DNA of 64,000 nt from the NCBI GenBank assembly GCA_021773795.1, contig JAJFJT010000003.1, forward strand, positions 186,001-250,000, in the 5' to 3' direction. This DNA is from Gammaproteobacteria bacterium (GTDB lineage Bacteria; Pseudomonadota; Gammaproteobacteria; HK1). The notes beneath the pieces are model-generated. The model worked only from the letters and a program-made list of their open reading frames with translations. It had not been told where the DNA came from and searched no databases. Position numbers and translations under genes: made by a program. Below, piece after piece: positions 55,959 to 64,000 of the stretch. Position 1 is the stretch's first letter; every line of letters starts with the position of its first letter.

Positions 55959-56943
55959 CCCTTTGTCCAAACGGTACCTGAGCCAACTGCTGATGGCAGT
56001 GGCTTTGCTTTGCCTGGCTGTGCCCGGGTGGGCGGCACGGGGGGAGTCCGAGGCGCTGGCATGGTTACAACGGATGGTGGCGGCGTCCGAGAGTCAGAAT
56101 TATGACGGTACCTTTGTTTATCACAGTGGCAATCAGATGGAGTCCATGCGCATCATCCACCGTGCAGATGCCAATGGTGAACGTGAACGGCTGGTTTCCC
56201 TGAGTGGTGTGGCACGCGAAGTATTAAGAACCGGCTCCGAGGTGATCTGTATTCTGCCGGACAGTCAGTCGATCATTGTCGGCGCCAGCCATCCCCGGGC
56301 GCGTAGCTTTCCTCGTATCTCTGGCAAAACCAAGGCTTTTCAGCAGTCCTATCGGCTCCAGCTATCGGATGGAAAACGCGTGGCTGGACGGAGCACCAAA
56401 ACCATCCATATGGAGCCCCGGGATCAGTACCGTTACGGGCATCGCTTATCCGTAGGTCGCAAGAGTGGTCTGTTGCTAAAAACCGAGGTGATTGATGACA
56501 CTGGCGGGGTGTTGGAGCAGGTTGTCTATACCAGTCTGAGCCTGCCGGATGAAATTCCAGATAGCCTGCTTGAACCGGCAACCCGGGGCGAGCATTTCAA
56601 GCGCTACACCGTCAGTAATAATGCGAAGCAAAAGACCACCTCAAGCCCAATGAACTGGAAGCTCAAATGGCTGCCTGCGGGTTTTGCTCTGGGCGAACGA
56701 ACGCAAGCCCCCATACCCACCCGTGGTGCACCAGTCGAGCATCTTTTTTATAGTGATGGGCTGGCCTCATTTTCTGTCTACATAGAAAGAATTTCCGAGG
56801 TTAAGGAGCCGCTCAAAGGACTATCCCGTATGGGGGCCATGAATGCCTTTGGGGTTGTGATGCAGCGGTTTCAAGTCACTGTGGTAGGTGAGGTTCCAGA
56901 GATAACGGTACGCACAGTGGCTGAATCTGTTGCCCTTCAGTAA
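55948..56943 (+). CDS. rseB: Sigma-E regulatory protein RseB (MucB)
   Basis: 331 residues. Periplasmic sensor that shields RseA from cleavage. GTG 55948 is chosen because it gives a good signal peptide (SKRYLSQLL to PGWA); the open frame upstream to 55702 overlaps rseA in another frame and is not homologous. The MucB body includes WLQRMVAASESQNYDGTFVY and RYGHRLSVGRKSGLLLK. Overlaps rseA by 11 bases. No rseC gene follows. Confidence 0.9.
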   Translation: MASSPLSKRYLSQLLMAVALLCLAVPGWAARGESEALAWLQRMVAASESQNYDGTFVYHSGNQMESMRIIHRADANGERERLVSLSGVAREVLRTGSEVICILPDSQSIIVGASHPRARSFPRISGKTKAFQQSYRLQLSDGKRVAGRSTKTIHMEPRDQYRYGHRLSVGRKSGLLLKTEVIDDTGGVLEQVVYTSLSLPDEIPDSLLEPATRGEHFKRYTVSNNAKQKTTSSPMNWKLKWLPAGFALGERTQAPIPTRGAPVEHLFYSDGLASFSVYIERISEVKEPLKGLSRMGAMNAFGVVMQRFQVTVVGEVPEITVRTVAESVALQ

Positions 56944-57032
56944 GCTATTGCACACACCCGGTCGGCCACTCCGGTTTCCGACGGGCGGGGGCCTTTCCCC
57001 GAACATGACAAACAAATCCGAGTAAAGCATCC

Positions 57033-58463
57033 ATGAGTTATATGTGCCATCTTAAAAAACTGCTCCCAGGGCTAATCTTTGGCCTGCTGATCAGCTTTCA
57101 CTACACGGCGTGGTCGCGTTCGCTGCCGGACTTTACCGATCTGGTGGAACGCTATAGCCCGGCGGTGGTAAATATCAGCACCACCCAAAAAGTTCAAAGG
57201 CGGCGTGGCCCGGCCTTGCCCAAGGGATTAGAGCTTCCCGATATTCCCAAGGACAGCCCGTTGCACGAGTTCTTTCGCCGCTTTTTTGGAGAAGGCGGTG
57301 AGGGAGGACAGGAATTTGATGCCCAGTCTCTCGGTTCCGGTTTTATCATTAGTACCGATGGATACATCATTACCAATAATCACGTTATCAAGGATGCTGA
57401 CGAGATCATCGTGCGTCTCAGTGACCGCCGGGAACTGGCTGCCAGGATTGTGGGTAGTGATGCGCGTAGTGATATCGCGCTGCTAAAAATAGATGCCAAG
57501 GATCTGCCCATTGTCAAAACGGGTGCCAATTATCCCCTCAAGGTAGGTGAATGGGTGCTTGCCATCGGCTCACCCTTTGGTTTCGACCACTCGGTAACCG
57601 CCGGTATTGTCAGTGCCAAGGGGCGTAGCTTGCCTAGCGGAAATTATGTGCCCTTTATTCAGACCGATGTGGCTATCAATCCTGGGAATTCAGGCGGGCC
57701 CTTGTTCAATCTGGATGGTGAGGTAGTCGGCGTTAACTCACAGATATACAGCCGTACCGGTGGTTTTATGGGGCTTTCTTTTGCCATTCCTATTGCCGAC
57801 GCGATGAATGTGGTCGAACAATTGCGGGAAAATGGCAAGGTTTCACGGGGCTGGCTGGGGGTGATGATTCAGGACGTGAGCCGAGAGCTGGCGGAGTCCT
57901 TTGGTTTGGATAAGCCCAAGGGGGCGCTGATTGCCAAGGTATTACCGGATAGCCCGGCGGAGCAGGCAGGCCTGCAGGTGGGTGATGTGGTGCTTAAATT
58001 CAACGGGCAAAAGGTCAAAAGATCTTCCGATCTGCCCCCCCTCGTGGGCCGTACACGTAAGGGCGCGCGGGTGCCGGTACGCGTTTTGCGTGCGGGCATG
58101 GGCAAAACCTTGCATGTGTTGATTGAGGAGTTGCCTGAGGAAGAGACGCTGGCGGCGAAGACCGACCCTGAAACCACCACCGATCATCGTCTCGGGCTGG
58201 TAGTGAGGGATCTTGATGCCACTGCACGCAAGCGCCACAAGGTAGTGAAGGGCGGGGTATTGGTTGCCATTGTGGAGGAGGGGCCAGCCCGTCAAGCGGG
58301 CATTCATGGTAAGGATGTACTGCTAATGCTCAACGGCAAGCGCATTAAAGACCGTGCTCATTTCGAGCAATTGGCAGCAGAACTGCCTGCGGGAAAGGCT
58401 ATATCCGTTTACCTCCAACGTGCCGGCAATCCCATGTTTCTGCCGCTGCGTGTGCCCCAATAA
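57033..58463 (+). CDS. mucD: Periplasmic serine endoprotease DegP-like (MucD)
   Basis: 476 residues. HtrA family with signal peptide (about 1-29), protease domain with triad H117 (TNNHVI), D147 (SDIAL) and S220 (PGNSGGP), and two PDZ domains (about 275-360 and 385-470). Located after rseB as mucD is in Pseudomonas, so it belongs to the sigma-E stress operon. Confidence 0.93.
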   Translation: MSYMCHLKKLLPGLIFGLLISFHYTAWSRSLPDFTDLVERYSPAVVNISTTQKVQRRRGPALPKGLELPDIPKDSPLHEFFRRFFGEGGEGGQEFDAQSLGSGFIISTDGYIITNNHVIKDADEIIVRLSDRRELAARIVGSDARSDIALLKIDAKDLPIVKTGANYPLKVGEWVLAIGSPFGFDHSVTAGIVSAKGRSLPSGNYVPFIQTDVAINPGNSGGPLFNLDGEVVGVNSQIYSRTGGFMGLSFAIPIADAMNVVEQLRENGKVSRGWLGVMIQDVSRELAESFGLDKPKGALIAKVLPDSPAEQAGLQVGDVVLKFNGQKVKRSSDLPPLVGRTRKGARVPVRVLRAGMGKTLHVLIEELPEEETLAAKTDPETTTDHRLGLVVRDLDATARKRHKVVKGGVLVAIVEEGPARQAGIHGKDVLLMLNGKRIKDRAHFEQLAAELPAGKAISVYLQRAGNPMFLPLRVPQ

Positions 58464-58565
58464 CATTGGCTTGAGCAATAAGATCTTGGTGCATGAAGAA
58501 CAAGGGACTATGATGGCCCGCTAGCCGTGATGCCTCAAGGTGCCACGGAATTTCCAACACCATAA

Positions 58566-58705
58566 GGGTGCCTCTAAAAATACAAGATTCCAGGCAAGAC
58601 AAGGCATGTTAAACAAGTTGAGCGCAGCCTATATTTGATAGGTGAGCGAAACTTTTTTGAGAGAAACGCCGTATTGCGATGAACATTGTATTTTTAGAGG
58701 TGCCC
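58566..58705. repeat. Family C inverted-repeat element, copy C2, upstream of lepA
   Basis: 140 bp with ends GGGTGCCTCTAAAAATACAA and its inverse, flanked by a direct repeat ATAA (58562-58565 and 58706-58709), a sign of insertion. It makes the lepA open frame look 22 codons longer than the real gene. Confidence 0.82.
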
Positions 58706-58744
58706 ATAATTGATGGGCGTCTTTATGGCGCCCTTTCGCTTTGT

Positions 58745-60541
58745 ATGAAACAAATCCGCAACTTCTCCATCATCGCTCATATCGACCACGGCAAGTCCAC
58801 GCTGGCGGATCGCTTCATCCAAATTTGTGGCGGTCTCAGCGAGCGGGAAATGGAATCTCAAGTGCTCGATTCCATGGATCTGGAACGCGAGCGCGGTATT
58901 ACCATCAAGGCTCAGAGCGTTACCCTCGATTATCGGGGTGCTGATGGCACCGAGTATCAGCTGAATTTCATCGATACCCCCGGGCACGTAGATTTCTCCT
59001 ACGAGGTCTCGCGCTCTCTGGCGGCTTGTGAAGGCGCCTTGCTGGTGGTGGATGTTACTCAGGGGGTAGAGGCCCAGAGTGTCGCCAACTGCTATATGGC
59101 GATCGATCAGGGGCTGGAGATCATCCCTGTGCTCAACAAGATTGATCTGCCCTCGGCGGAGCCGGAACGGGTGTTGCAGGAAATCGAGGAGATCATTGGC
59201 CTGGAGGCCGATGATGCGCTGCAAGTCAGCGCCAAAAGCGGTGTCGGGGTTGCTGAATTGCTCGAACAACTGGTGGCCAAGGTGCCGCCACCCGGAGGCG
59301 ATCCCAAGGCCCCCCTTCAGGCCCTGATTATCGATTCCTGGTTTGATAATTATCTTGGTGTGGTCTCCCTGGTGCGTGTCATCAATGGTGCGCTCGGCGT
59401 GAATCAGGTGATTCGGGTGATGTCCACCGGGGATAAACACAAGGTGGACAAGCTCGGGGTGTTTACGCCAAAACGCCATGATTTGCCTGAGCTTCGCGCT
59501 GGCGAAGTGGGTTATGTGGTGGCGGGTATCAAGGATATTGAGGGCGCACCGGTGGGGGATACCCTGACTCTTGAGGCACGTCCTGCCAGTGGCTCTTTAC
59601 CTGGCTTCAAACCGGTGAAACCGCAAGTCTATGCCGGCCTGTATCCCACGGATTCGAGTGATTTTGAGGCTTTTCGAGAGGCTCTGGGCAAACTGCGCCT
59701 CAATGATGCCGCCTTTCATTTTGAGCCGGAAACCTCCCAGGCCCTGGGCTTTGGTTTTCGTTGTGGCTTTCTTGGCATGCTGCATATGGAGATCATCCAG
59801 GAGCGTCTGGAACGGGAATATAATCTCGATCTCATTACCACCGCTCCTACCGTGGTCTATGAGGTGCTGACCACTACCGGCAAATTGGTGTATATCGACA
59901 ATCCAGCCGACCTGCCAGCTCCCAACCACGTGGATGAAATTCGTGAACCTATCGTGCTCGCCGACATTCTGGTGCCCGACGCCTATCTGGGTAACGTCAT
60001 TTCATTGTGTGTGGAAAAACGTGGGGCACAGAAAAAGCTCATGTATGTCGGCAAGCAAATCTCCCTGGCCTACGAATTGCCCATGAATGAGGTGGTGCTG
60101 GACTTTTTTGACCGCCTCAAATCCGTGAGCCGTGGTTATGCCTCGCTGGATTATCATTTCCGGCGCTATCAGCTGGCGCCGCTGCAGAAGCTCGATGTCC
60201 TCATTAACGGGGAGCGGGTGGATGCCCTGTCGCTGATTGTGCATCGCGATGTCAGTCACCAGCGTGGCCGGGAATTGGTTGAAAAGATGAAGGAAATCAT
60301 TCCGCGGCAGATGTTTGATGTAGCCATACAAGCGGCGGTGGGCTCCCGTGTTATCGCCCGAAAAACAGTCAAGGCACTGCGTAAAAATGTGACCGCCAAA
60401 TGTTACGGCGGTGATGTAAGCCGCAAGCGCAAGCTGCTGGAAAAACAAAAGGCGGGTAAAAAGCGCATGAAACAGGTGGGTCGGGTAGAAATTCCACAGG
60501 AAGCCTTTCTGGCAGTACTACGCATGGGGAAACAGGGATGA
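58745..60541 (+). CDS. lepA: Elongation factor 4 (LepA)
   Basis: 598 residues from ATG 58745 ([19 protein letters not shown]). Ribosome-bound GTPase that back-translocates or aids initiation. The G motifs are [14 protein letters not shown] and NKIDLP; the C-terminal LepA-specific domain ends in the basic [18 protein letters not shown]. The open frame extends into repeat C2 but the start is clear. Overlaps lepB as ATGA. Confidence 0.96.
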   Translation: MKQIRNFSIIAHIDHGKSTLADRFIQICGGLSEREMESQVLDSMDLERERGITIKAQSVTLDYRGADGTEYQLNFIDTPGHVDFSYEVSRSLAACEGALLVVDVTQGVEAQSVANCYMAIDQGLEIIPVLNKIDLPSAEPERVLQEIEEIIGLEADDALQVSAKSGVGVAELLEQLVAKVPPPGGDPKAPLQALIIDSWFDNYLGVVSLVRVINGALGVNQVIRVMSTGDKHKVDKLGVFTPKRHDLPELRAGEVGYVVAGIKDIEGAPVGDTLTLEARPASGSLPGFKPVKPQVYAGLYPTDSSDFEAFREALGKLRLNDAAFHFEPETSQALGFGFRCGFLGMLHMEIIQERLEREYNLDLITTAPTVVYEVLTTTGKLVYIDNPADLPAPNHVDEIREPIVLADILVPDAYLGNVISLCVEKRGAQKKLMYVGKQISLAYELPMNEVVLDFFDRLKSVSRGYASLDYHFRRYQLAPLQKLDVLINGERVDALSLIVHRDVSHQRGRELVEKMKEIIPRQMFDVAIQAAVGSRVIARKTVKALRKNVTAKCYGGDVSRKRKLLEKQKAGKKRMKQVGRVEIPQEAFLAVLRMGKQG

Positions 60542-61311
60542 ACTGGGATTTTCCAACCGTCATGGTATTACTAGTCGCCATCAGCGGCATTATTTGGGCC
60601 GTAGATGCCTGGTTTCTAGCGCCCCATCGGGTAGAGAGCGAAATCGCTCCAGAGTCCAAGATGGTGGAGTATGCGCGCTCCTTTTTCCCCATTTTCCTGG
60701 CGGTTTTACTGCTCCGTTCCTTCCTGGTGGAGCCTTTCCGTATCCCCTCTAATTCTATGATGCCAACGCTGCTAACCGGTGATTTCATCCTGGTTAACAA
60801 ATACACCTATGGCATTCGCCTGCCGGTACTGAACCGTAAGATCCTGTCCCTGGGTCGTCCCCAGCGCGGCGACGTGATCGTATTTCGTTATCCCAAGGAT
60901 CCCACCACCCCCTTCATCAAGCGCGTAGTGGGTGAACCAGGCGATCACATCAGTTATTACAACAAGGTGCTCTACGTCAATGGTGTTGCATCAGCTCAGG
61001 AGGTGCTTGGAGTTTATCAAGGCACTGGCTCTGGCAGCGAGATGACTGGTTCCAGCCTGCGTTACGAACAATTGGGTGAGATGCGTCACAGCATGCTCGT
61101 GCAAGGAGAAATGCCCTCCATGGAGGGGGAGATGGTGGTGCCGGAGGGGCATTATTTCGTTCTGGGCGACAATCGGGATAACAGCCGCGATAGTCGCTAC
61201 TGGGGCACGGTTCCGGATGAAAATCTGATCGGAAGGGCTTTTGCCATCTGGATGCATTGGGACTGGGGCTTTGGCCCGTCCTGGGGGCGTATAGGCCAGA
61301 GTATTGACTAG
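60538..61311 (+). CDS. lepB: Signal peptidase I
   Basis: 257 residues. Two N-terminal membrane segments (about 6-26 and 48-64) and a periplasmic catalytic domain with S73 ([10 protein letters not shown]) and K128 ([11 protein letters not shown]), then [14 protein letters not shown]. Removes signal peptides after Sec export. Its TAG stop is in the CTAG flank of repeat B3. Confidence 0.95.
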   Translation: MNWDFPTVMVLLVAISGIIWAVDAWFLAPHRVESEIAPESKMVEYARSFFPIFLAVLLLRSFLVEPFRIPSNSMMPTLLTGDFILVNKYTYGIRLPVLNRKILSLGRPQRGDVIVFRYPKDPTTPFIKRVVGEPGDHISYYNKVLYVNGVASAQEVLGVYQGTGSGSEMTGSSLRYEQLGEMRHSMLVQGEMPSMEGEMVVPEGHYFVLGDNRDNSRDSRYWGTVPDENLIGRAFAIWMHWDWGFGPSWGRIGQSID

Positions 61312-61404
61312 GGAGTCTGTCGGACTTAGGACTGCTCTGCTGCGGAAAAGCCATTTTGGCCATATTTCTCGCTACGAACGCCTAAATCCGGCAGATTCCT
61401 GGGG
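61312..61404. repeat. Family B element, copy B3 (internally deleted)
   Basis: About 93 bp after CTAG (61308-61311): left end GGGAGTCTGTCGGACTTAGG, right end CTAAATCCGGCAGATTCC. Lacks the centre of B1 and B2, and its right flank is changed (CTGG). Confidence 0.7.
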
Positions 61405-61481
61405 GAAACCGCTGATGGCAGTTACTTTCCAACGATGGGATAATGCGCTTTGCGTCACACACATAAGGGGAGAGTCTTGCG

Positions 61482-61856
61482 ATGAATAGCCTGAAAAAAC
61501 AGCAGGGAACGGTATCAAGCGTGATGTTCAGCCTGATACTGGCAGCATTGGTGGTGCTGTTAGGTCTCAAGTTGTTTCCCATGTACATGGAGAGTTTCAA
61601 GATCGATACCGCAATGGAGAGTTTGATCTCTGATAGCGAGATCGCCAATCAGAGCAAGCGCGACATTACTTTTTCGCTGCTCAAGCGCCTGGATATCGAT
61701 GATGTAAACCGCATTAACGAGCACAATTACAAAGAATTCGTCAAGGTCAGCAAGGTAAAGCTAAAGGTGGGCATTCAGGTTAAATATCGCGTTGAGGTTC
61801 CCCTGCTTTCGAATCTTTCACTCGTGGGTGATTTCGATAAACAGGTAAACAATTAG
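61482..61856 (+). CDS. DUF4845 membrane protein
   Basis: 124 residues. GGGGAGAG precedes the ATG. One N-terminal membrane segment (about 12-34, VSSVMFSLILAALVVLLGLKLFP) and a periplasmic remainder of mixed alpha-beta type. Its place between lepB and rnc is conserved in Pseudomonas and relatives; function unknown. Family B ends lie on both sides. Confidence 0.8.
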   Translation: MNSLKKQQGTVSSVMFSLILAALVVLLGLKLFPMYMESFKIDTAMESLISDSEIANQSKRDITFSLLKRLDIDDVNRINEHNYKEFVKVSKVKLKVGIQVKYRVEVPLLSNLSLVGDFDKQVNN

Positions 61857-61879
61857 CCTTCTGGCTTCTTGCTGGCAGT

Positions 61880-61905
61880 AGGGCAGTCCTATATCGGACA
61901 GACTC
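61880..61905. repeat. Family B remnant, copy B5, upstream of rnc
   Basis: One terminus only, inverted relative to B3: GGGCAGTCCTATATCGGACA then GACTC, followed by CTAG (61906-61909). It lies seven bases before the rnc start and has displaced any Shine-Dalgarno. Confidence 0.6.
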
Positions 61906-61916
61906 CTAGTCAAACC

Positions 61917-62603
61917 ATGGAAACTCTGAGTCCATTGAATACCCGGCTTTCCCCCCGGCTAAGTTATCTCTTCAAGGATTCCGATCTGCTCGCGCGTGCC
62001 CTCACTCACCGTAGTGCTGCCAGCAAACATAATGAGCGCCTGGAGTTTCTTGGCGACTCGATCCTTGATTTCATTATTGGCGAGGCGCTGTACCAGAAGT
62101 TTCCCGAGGCCCACGAAGGTGAGCTGACGCGCATGCGGGCGGCATTGGTAAAAGGCGATACCCTTGCAAAAATTGCGCTGGAGCTGGAGCTTGGCCCCTT
62201 CCTTCAGCTAGGTGCGGGAGAGTTAAAAAGTGGTGGCCGGCAACGGCCCTCAATCCTGGCCGATGCGGTTGAAGCCCTGATCGGAGCTATTTATCTGGAT
62301 GGGGGCATGGCCGATTGTCGGGAAAGTGTGCTCGCGCTTTACCATGAACGCCTTGTTGCGATGAATGATCCCCGGGCCAATAAGGATCCCAAGACGCGTC
62401 TGCAGGAATGGTTGCAGGCACGCAATTTAGCGTTGCCCATCTATCGGGTGGCAGAACAGGCAGGCAGTGACCATCAACGGCAATTTCTGGTGGAATGTCA
62501 GCTCCCGCACGTAGAAAAACTTTTTCGTGGCTCCGGTAGTAGCCGACGCAAGGCGGAACAAAGTGCTGCAAATCAGGCTATTGGCATATTGAATAATGAC
62601 TGA
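61917..62603 (+). CDS. rnc: Ribonuclease III
   Basis: 228 residues from ATG 61917 (METLSPLNTRL). Cuts double-stranded RNA in rRNA and mRNA processing. The catalytic signature is NERLEFLGDSILDFI (about 38-52) and a second acidic site lies in LADAVEALIGAIYLD; the dsRNA-binding domain is in the last 75 residues. The last eight bases overlap era. Confidence 0.94.
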   Translation: METLSPLNTRLSPRLSYLFKDSDLLARALTHRSAASKHNERLEFLGDSILDFIIGEALYQKFPEAHEGELTRMRAALVKGDTLAKIALELELGPFLQLGAGELKSGGRQRPSILADAVEALIGAIYLDGGMADCRESVLALYHERLVAMNDPRANKDPKTRLQEWLQARNLALPIYRVAEQAGSDHQRQFLVECQLPHVEKLFRGSGSSRRKAEQSAANQAIGILNND

Positions 62604-63492
62604 AGATATTATCAGGCGCGGTTTTATCGCCTTGGTGGGGCGCCCCAACGTAGGCAAATCAACCTTGCTCAATCGCCTGCTGGGGCAGAAGTTGAGTATC
62701 ACCACCCGTAAGCCTCACACTACTCGGCACCGCATCCTCGGTATAAAAACCGTCCCTGGGGCACAGCTGATTTTTATTGATACACCGGGGATTCATAGCG
62801 GCCATAAACGTGCCATCAACCGTTATATGAACCGGACTGCCATTGGCGGCATTGCCGAGGCGGACGTGGTCTGTTTTCTAATAGACGCCCACGGCTGGGT
62901 GGATGCGGATGAGGTGGTGCTTCAGCAACTCAAGAATATTGACACCCCGGTGACTATCGCGATTAACAAGATTGATAGATTAAGCGATCGCAAGCGCTTG
63001 CTGCCGCTGTTGCAACACCTTTCAGAAACCGTGAAGTTTGTTGAGGCGGTACCTGTTTCCGCACGCCGGGGGGATAGCGTTGAACGTCTGGAGGAGTTGC
63101 TGATACAACGCCTCCCGCAGGGTGAAGCCATCTTCCCAGAGGATCAGATCACCGATCGTAACTTACGTTTCCTGGCGGCAGAGTTTGTGCGCGAGCAACT
63201 GATCGTCCGCCTGGGAGACGAATTGCCCTATCGCCTTGGCGTGGAAATTCAGTCTTTTGAAGAGACCGCGAGGCTGGCCACCATCGACGCCGTGATCTGG
63301 GTGGAAAATACGGGTCACAAGCGCATCATCATCGGCAATAAGGGTGAGTTGCTGAAGCGGGTTGGGAGCGCGGCCCGAGTAGAGATGGAGGCCATGTTTG
63401 ATATCAAGGTGATGCTCAAGCTGTGGGTCAAGGTGCGATCCGGCTGGTCCGACGATGACAAGGCCTTGCAGCAACTGGGCTATCACGACTGA
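62596..63492 (+). CDS. era: GTPase Era
   Basis: 298 residues. Assembles the 30S subunit by binding the 16S rRNA 3' end. G1 is GRPNVGKSTLLN (14-25), G3 DTPG, G4 NKID; the KH domain follows from about 200 (GNKGELLKRVG). Translationally coupled to rnc. Confidence 0.96.
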   Translation: MTEDIIRRGFIALVGRPNVGKSTLLNRLLGQKLSITTRKPHTTRHRILGIKTVPGAQLIFIDTPGIHSGHKRAINRYMNRTAIGGIAEADVVCFLIDAHGWVDADEVVLQQLKNIDTPVTIAINKIDRLSDRKRLLPLLQHLSETVKFVEAVPVSARRGDSVERLEELLIQRLPQGEAIFPEDQITDRNLRFLAAEFVREQLIVRLGDELPYRLGVEIQSFEETARLATIDAVIWVENTGHKRIIIGNKGELLKRVGSAARVEMEAMFDIKVMLKLWVKVRSGWSDDDKALQQLGYHD

Positions 63493-63501
63493 GGCGATCC
63501 G

Positions 63502-64000
63502 ATGGTGATGGTGCTGGAGCCCGGTTATCTGCTGCACCGACGGCGTTATCGCGAGAGCAGCTTGCTGCTGGAGATTTTCACCCCACAGTACGGGCGCATG
63601 GGGCTGGTAGCCCGTGGCGCCGCGGGTGGGCGCAGATCACAAACTGGCGTGTTGCAAGCCTTTCAGCCACTGCTGTTTAGCTGGCGCGGACGCGGTGAAC
63701 TGAAGACCCTGGCTAGCGTGGAAGGTGATGGTCCGGCCTGCTTTCGTGATGGCAAGGCCTTGTTTGGTGGTTTTTATCTTAACGAATTGCTGCTGCGCCT
63801 AGTGCTGCGTGATGACCCTCATCCAGAGCTCTACCAGGCTTACGATGATGCACTACAAGGGCTGGGCAATACGGAAACCATAGAGGTTACGTTGCGCATC
63901 TTTGAAAAACGTTTACTTGAAGCTATCGGCTACGGGCTGGTGCTCGACCGCGAGGTGGACAGCGAGAAGGATATTATTCCCACTGCGGTCTACCATTTTC
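63502..64000 (+). CDS. recO: DNA repair protein RecO (3' truncated by window edge)
   Basis: 166 codons are visible from ATG 63502. An OB-fold N-domain (LEPGYLLHRRRYRESSLLLEI, then GRMGLVARGA) is followed by the helical region (GGFYLNELLLRL, IFEKRLLEAIGYG), matching RecO. It loads RecA in gap repair. The era-recO order is standard. Ten bases separate it from era; the 3' end is outside the window. Confidence 0.92.
   Translation, partial: MVMVLEPGYLLHRRRYRESSLLLEIFTPQYGRMGLVARGAAGGRRSQTGVLQAFQPLLFSWRGRGELKTLASVEGDGPACFRDGKALFGGFYLNELLLRLVLRDDPHPELYQAYDDALQGLGNTETIEVTLRIFEKRLLEAIGYGLVLDREVDSEKDIIPTAVYHF

Noticed and set aside
58679-58744. Longer LepA with 22 extra N-terminal residues
   Set aside because: The extra codons are in repeat C2 and do not match the family; ATG 58745 gives the standard N-terminus.

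Overview
This 64 kb window reads as a conserved housekeeping stretch of a gammaproteobacterial chromosome of moderate GC. The fab cluster next to yceD-rpmF, the tmk-holB-pilZ-tatD run, the tig-clpP-clpX-lon-hupB-ppiD run, the rpoE-rseA-rseB-degP-lepA-lepB-(DUF4845)-rnc-era-recO run, and the EpmA/EpmB/EF-P trio all point to a free-living gammaproteobacterium outside the Enterobacterales. A ThrH phosphatase and a type IV pilus PilZ protein fit that. I cannot name a genus. I see no prophage, CRISPR array, transposase, rRNA or defence system.

Layout: 1-3.4 kb holds the tail of a cyclic-nucleotide-domain protein, a small exported protein and an AsmA-like protein. 3.4-9.9 kb holds rne (minus strand, long leader) diverging from rluC, a HAD phosphatase and a SppA-type protease, with a Maf/YceF pyrophosphatase convergent. 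9.9-21.1 kb is the fatty-acid and cell-envelope run yceD-rpmF-plsX-fabH-fabD-fabG-acpP-fabF-pabC-mltG-tmk-holB-pilZ-tatD. 21.1-30.5 kb holds fadD, thrH, a GGDEF/EAL protein, lpxH, ppiB, gltX, cysS and folD. 30.7-37.8 kb holds seven tRNA genes around tig-clpP-clpX-lon-hupB. 37.8-50 kb holds ppiD, a DUF1249 gene, mazG, folE2, queD, ispA, xseB, a CNP1-like gene, parE, parC and a DUF1015 gene. 50-64 kb holds epmB, efp, epmA, nadB, the sigma-E operon, lepA, lepB, DUF4845, rnc, era and the start of recO.

Most neighbours are tightly packed, with 1-11 base overlaps that imply translational coupling. The genes work together in membrane lipid synthesis (plsX/fab), protein quality control (tig, clpXP, lon, ppiD, degP, sigma E), translation (tRNAs, gltX, cysS, efp with its EpmA/EpmB modification enzymes, lepA) and RNA processing (rne, rnc, era, rluC).

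What the gene list does not explain is a set of small non-coding inverted-repeat elements of at least three families. Families A and B sit on CTAG, TTAG or CTAA sites, so they repeatedly land on stop codons and reshape gene 3' ends. Family C lies in the leaders of efp and lepA. The second theme is upstream-ORF control of start codons. The clearest case is rpoE: a 48-codon leader ORF overlaps the rpoE start, and a perfect hairpin sequesters the rpoE Shine-Dalgarno sequence. gltX, parE and lon have 4-7 codon micro-ORFs at their starts.
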